A stretch of 64,000 nt of DNA, from assembly GCA_007118145.1 (NCBI GenBank), contig SKSD01000030.1, positions 1-64,000 of the forward strand. Direction: 5' to 3'. Shown in pieces: positions 62,257 to 64,000 of this stretch (its first letter is position 1; each line of letters starts with the position of its first letter). Position numbers and translations under genes: made by a program. The stretch comes from Halobacteriales archaeon. GTDB taxonomy: Archaea; Halobacteriota; Halobacteria; Halobacteriales; SKSH01. The notes under the pieces were generated by a model, which searched no databases, had not been told where the DNA came from, and saw only the letters and a program-made list of their open reading frames with translations.

Positions 62257-63099
62257 TCAGTGACGGAAACGATCTCCCATGGCTCTGTGCGCGTCCCTGA
62301 TCGGCATCGTCGGTGGCACCTCGGTGATGAGCGACTCGTATCGCTTGGGTACATCCCCCAACATGGCTCGGATGAATGCATCAGAGGCTGGCTCGACCGC
62401 TACCTCGACTGACCGATCCGGTGTATCCTCGGCTGTGAGACGTTCGAAGAACGCACCAACGTCCTTGGCATACTCCTGATGGAATGGACGGAGCGTGCCG
62501 GTATCGAGGAGCACGACACGACAATAATATCCAAGCAACTCACCGAAGAACGTGTCTACCACAGATGCATCACGCACGGGTGGGTTGGCGACGAGTTCAC
62601 GATAGCGCTCACCCTTGTACCAGGTCGCGGTGGTGTCCTCATCGCTGACAGCAGCCTGCTCGAACGAGTCGACGAGCCGGTGTTCGGTACCGAGATAGCC
62701 GTGATAGAGCTTGAGCGGATCGATGCCGTGGTCGATACTCCCGCTGGTCAGGTAATATGTGCCTGTCGCCTTCATCGGTGGCTCGGCAGGCTCTTCCCCG
62801 ACGAGCAGTGCTGAGGTGCAATCCTCGACGGCCCACACACGGATCGTGCTCCGCTCGGCGTGGATCTCACCAAGAGCATCACCTGCGGTCGAGTAACAGA
62901 TGGCGATCGGGTCACACCCCGCCGCCTCGAGATCAGAGACGGACTCCTGAACGGCTGCCGTGATGCGGGAATCGTCACCCGGATCGGCTGGCGATTCATG
63001 GAACTCCTGGGGGACATAGTTGACATCGACTGGTCGGTCGATCTGTTCGATTATATCGTACAGACTCGAACAGGCCACGCAGCCGGGCTGCTCGCTCAT
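62257..63099 (-). CDS. DUF1638-like protein of the corrinoid cluster
   Basis: A 280-residue protein. The strands of DUF1638 can be followed: VDVNYVPQEFHESPAD, an alpha/beta part AAVQESVSDLEAAGCDPIAICYSTAG, then GTYYLTSGSIDHGIDPLKLYHGYLG (the family's G-T-x-x-L-T-x-x turn) and YYCRVVLLDTG. DUF1638 genes are regularly found beside corrinoid methyltransferase and RACo genes in anaerobes; no activity is proven. Its ATG overlaps the RACo stop in an ATGA, so the two are coupled. Confidence 0.68.
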   Translation of the reverse strand: MSEQPGCVACSSLYDIIEQIDRPVDVNYVPQEFHESPADPGDDSRITAAVQESVSDLEAAGCDPIAICYSTAGDALGEIHAERSTIRVWAVEDCTSALLVGEEPAEPPMKATGTYYLTSGSIDHGIDPLKLYHGYLGTEHRLVDSFEQAAVSDEDTTATWYKGERYRELVANPPVRDASVVDTFFGELLGYYCRVVLLDTGTLRPFHQEYAKDVGAFFERLTAEDTPDRSVEVAVEPASDAFIRAMLGDVPKRYESLITEVPPTMPIRDAHRAMGDRFRH

Positions 63100-64000
63100 G
63101 ATTCACGAGGTTGCTCCACATCGATCGGTGTGCGGATCGATTCGAGGTCTGCCTTGACACCTGGGTAGGTATCGAACACCTGATGAGGGAGGTACATCGC
63201 CCGAAGGAACGCTGCCTCGAAGCGATCTGTCCCGGCTATCTCGTAGTAATCAACCTGTTCGACGATTCTCCCTGCCTCCTGTCGCGCATCGACATCGAGC
63301 AGCGCGAGTTGGGCACCGACCCCAGCCCCGTTACCGAGTTGTGTGATTGAGTCGTGGTCGACCTCTGGATACAGGCCGATGGTGACCGCAGATGACGGGT
63401 CGATATAGTTCCCAAAACCACCGGCGATAACGAGGCGGTCGATCGTATCGACACCGAGTTCATCCAGCAATACGCGTGTCCCCGCCTGGATGGCAGCCTT
63501 CGCCATCTGTACGTCTCGGATGTCGTTCTGTGTGAGGACGATGTCCTCCTCATCGGCTGCGTCACCACGTTGCACGACGAACTCCACCTCACCGTCAGCG
63601 TTGGTCCGTAGCCGTGGGTGTGCACCTGGATCGATGGCGAACGTCCCCCGTCGGTCGACGATACCGGCGAGGAAGAGCTGTGCGAGTGCATCGATCACAC
63701 CCGAACCACAGATGCCGATAGCAGGTTCGTCATCGATCGTCGTGACCGATACCTCGTGACTTTCAGGGTCGACTGAGACGCGTTCAATCGCACCAGGTTG
63801 TGCCCTGACACCATCGGTCAACTCTGCCCCCTCAAGTGCCGGTCCGGCCGGTGCCGAGGTGGTCCAGGTCTGTGTTGCATTCCCCACGGAGATCTCACCA
63901 TTCGTCCCGATATCGATACAGACCGTCATCGCCTCATCGCGGTAGTGTCCAGAGGCGAGCAGTACGGACACCTTGTCTGGACCGACCCAGCCACCACTGA
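63096..64000 (-). CDS. RACo-type corrinoid activation protein (ASKHA domain), C-terminal part
   Basis: About 301 residues are visible; the N-terminal part, where the [2Fe-2S] domain of RACo would be, is beyond the right edge. The ATPase part has CIDIGTNGEISVGN (phosphate motif), SAPAGPALEGAEL, GICGSGVIDALAQLF, VIAGGFGNYIDPSSAVTIGLYP and a NGAGVGAQLALL segment, all typical of reductive activators of corrinoid proteins that use ATP to bring Co(II) back to Co(I). The reading frame is open from the edge (GGWVGPDK before the visible Val). It ends in an ATGA overlap with the DUF1638 gene. Confidence 0.9.
   Translation of the reverse strand, partial: SGGWVGPDKVSVLLASGHYRDEAMTVCIDIGTNGEISVGNATQTWTTSAPAGPALEGAELTDGVRAQPGAIERVSVDPESHEVSVTTIDDEPAIGICGSGVIDALAQLFLAGIVDRRGTFAIDPGAHPRLRTNADGEVEFVVQRGDAADEEDIVLTQNDIRDVQMAKAAIQAGTRVLLDELGVDTIDRLVIAGGFGNYIDPSSAVTIGLYPEVDHDSITQLGNGAGVGAQLALLDVDARQEAGRIVEQVDYYEIAGTDRFEAAFLRAMYLPHQVFDTYPGVKADLESIRTPIDVEQPRES

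Noticed and set aside
1-64000. CRISPR array, insertion sequence, prophage or integrase
   Set aside because: No regularly spaced repeats, transposase motifs or phage structural genes were recognised in either strand.

Overview
The window is a piece of a haloarchaeal (class Halobacteria) chromosome. It carries an archaeal tryptophanyl-tRNA synthetase and ribosomal protein S8e. Its proteins are strongly Asp/Glu-rich, many exported proteins have twin-arginine (Tat) signals, and one ends in a PGF-CTERM-like tail. Dodecin, an Hvo_1808-type surface protein, a Bat/HTH-10 regulator, leaderless-type promoters and many 4-nt ATGA/GTGA gene overlaps point the same way. I saw no tRNA, rRNA, CRISPR array, insertion sequence or prophage.

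Layout. 0-14 kb: housekeeping and regulatory genes (trpS, a zinc-ribbon winged-helix regulator, APH-like kinase, acetyltransferases), a DmdA/GcvT-like folate methyltransferase, an exported GroES-like protein, a short Mch-like protein, a PhoU/TrkA_C protein facing a split MgtE-type transporter, and a GTPBP-type GTPase. 14-25 kb: a multi-PAS histidine kinase with its own receiver, two MscS-type membrane proteins, a serine hydrolase, dodecin, pyrF, rps8e. 24.6-29.6 kb: divergent phoU and pstSCAB for phosphate. 32-39 kb: folate genes (thyA-folA-metF), a MOT1-type molybdate transporter, a pyrrolysine-free MttB-family methyltransferase and formate-tetrahydrofolate ligase, then a Bat-type regulator. 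42-52 kb: four tandem genes for exported proteins (two subtilases, an M14 carboxypeptidase and an LVIVD-repeat protein). Three of the four share a C-terminal domain. 52.9-64 kb: molybdopterin formate dehydrogenase, then a co-oriented set of BCCT transporter, corrinoid protein, threonine ammonia-lyase, FolD, DUF1638 protein and a RACo-type corrinoid activator that runs off the right edge.

Main inference. The C1 genes together look like a corrinoid- and tetrahydrofolate-dependent pathway for demethylating a quaternary amine, possibly glycine betaine. BCCT would take up the substrate. The MttB-family protein would move a methyl group to the corrinoid protein, kept active by RACo and perhaps DUF1638. 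Methylene-THF reductase, FolD, Fhs and formate dehydrogenase would then oxidise the methyl group to CO2 with one ATP made at Fhs. A dedicated methylcorrinoid:THF methyltransferase is not visible here and may lie beyond the right edge. The second notable system is the exoprotease cluster with its repeated C-terminal module.
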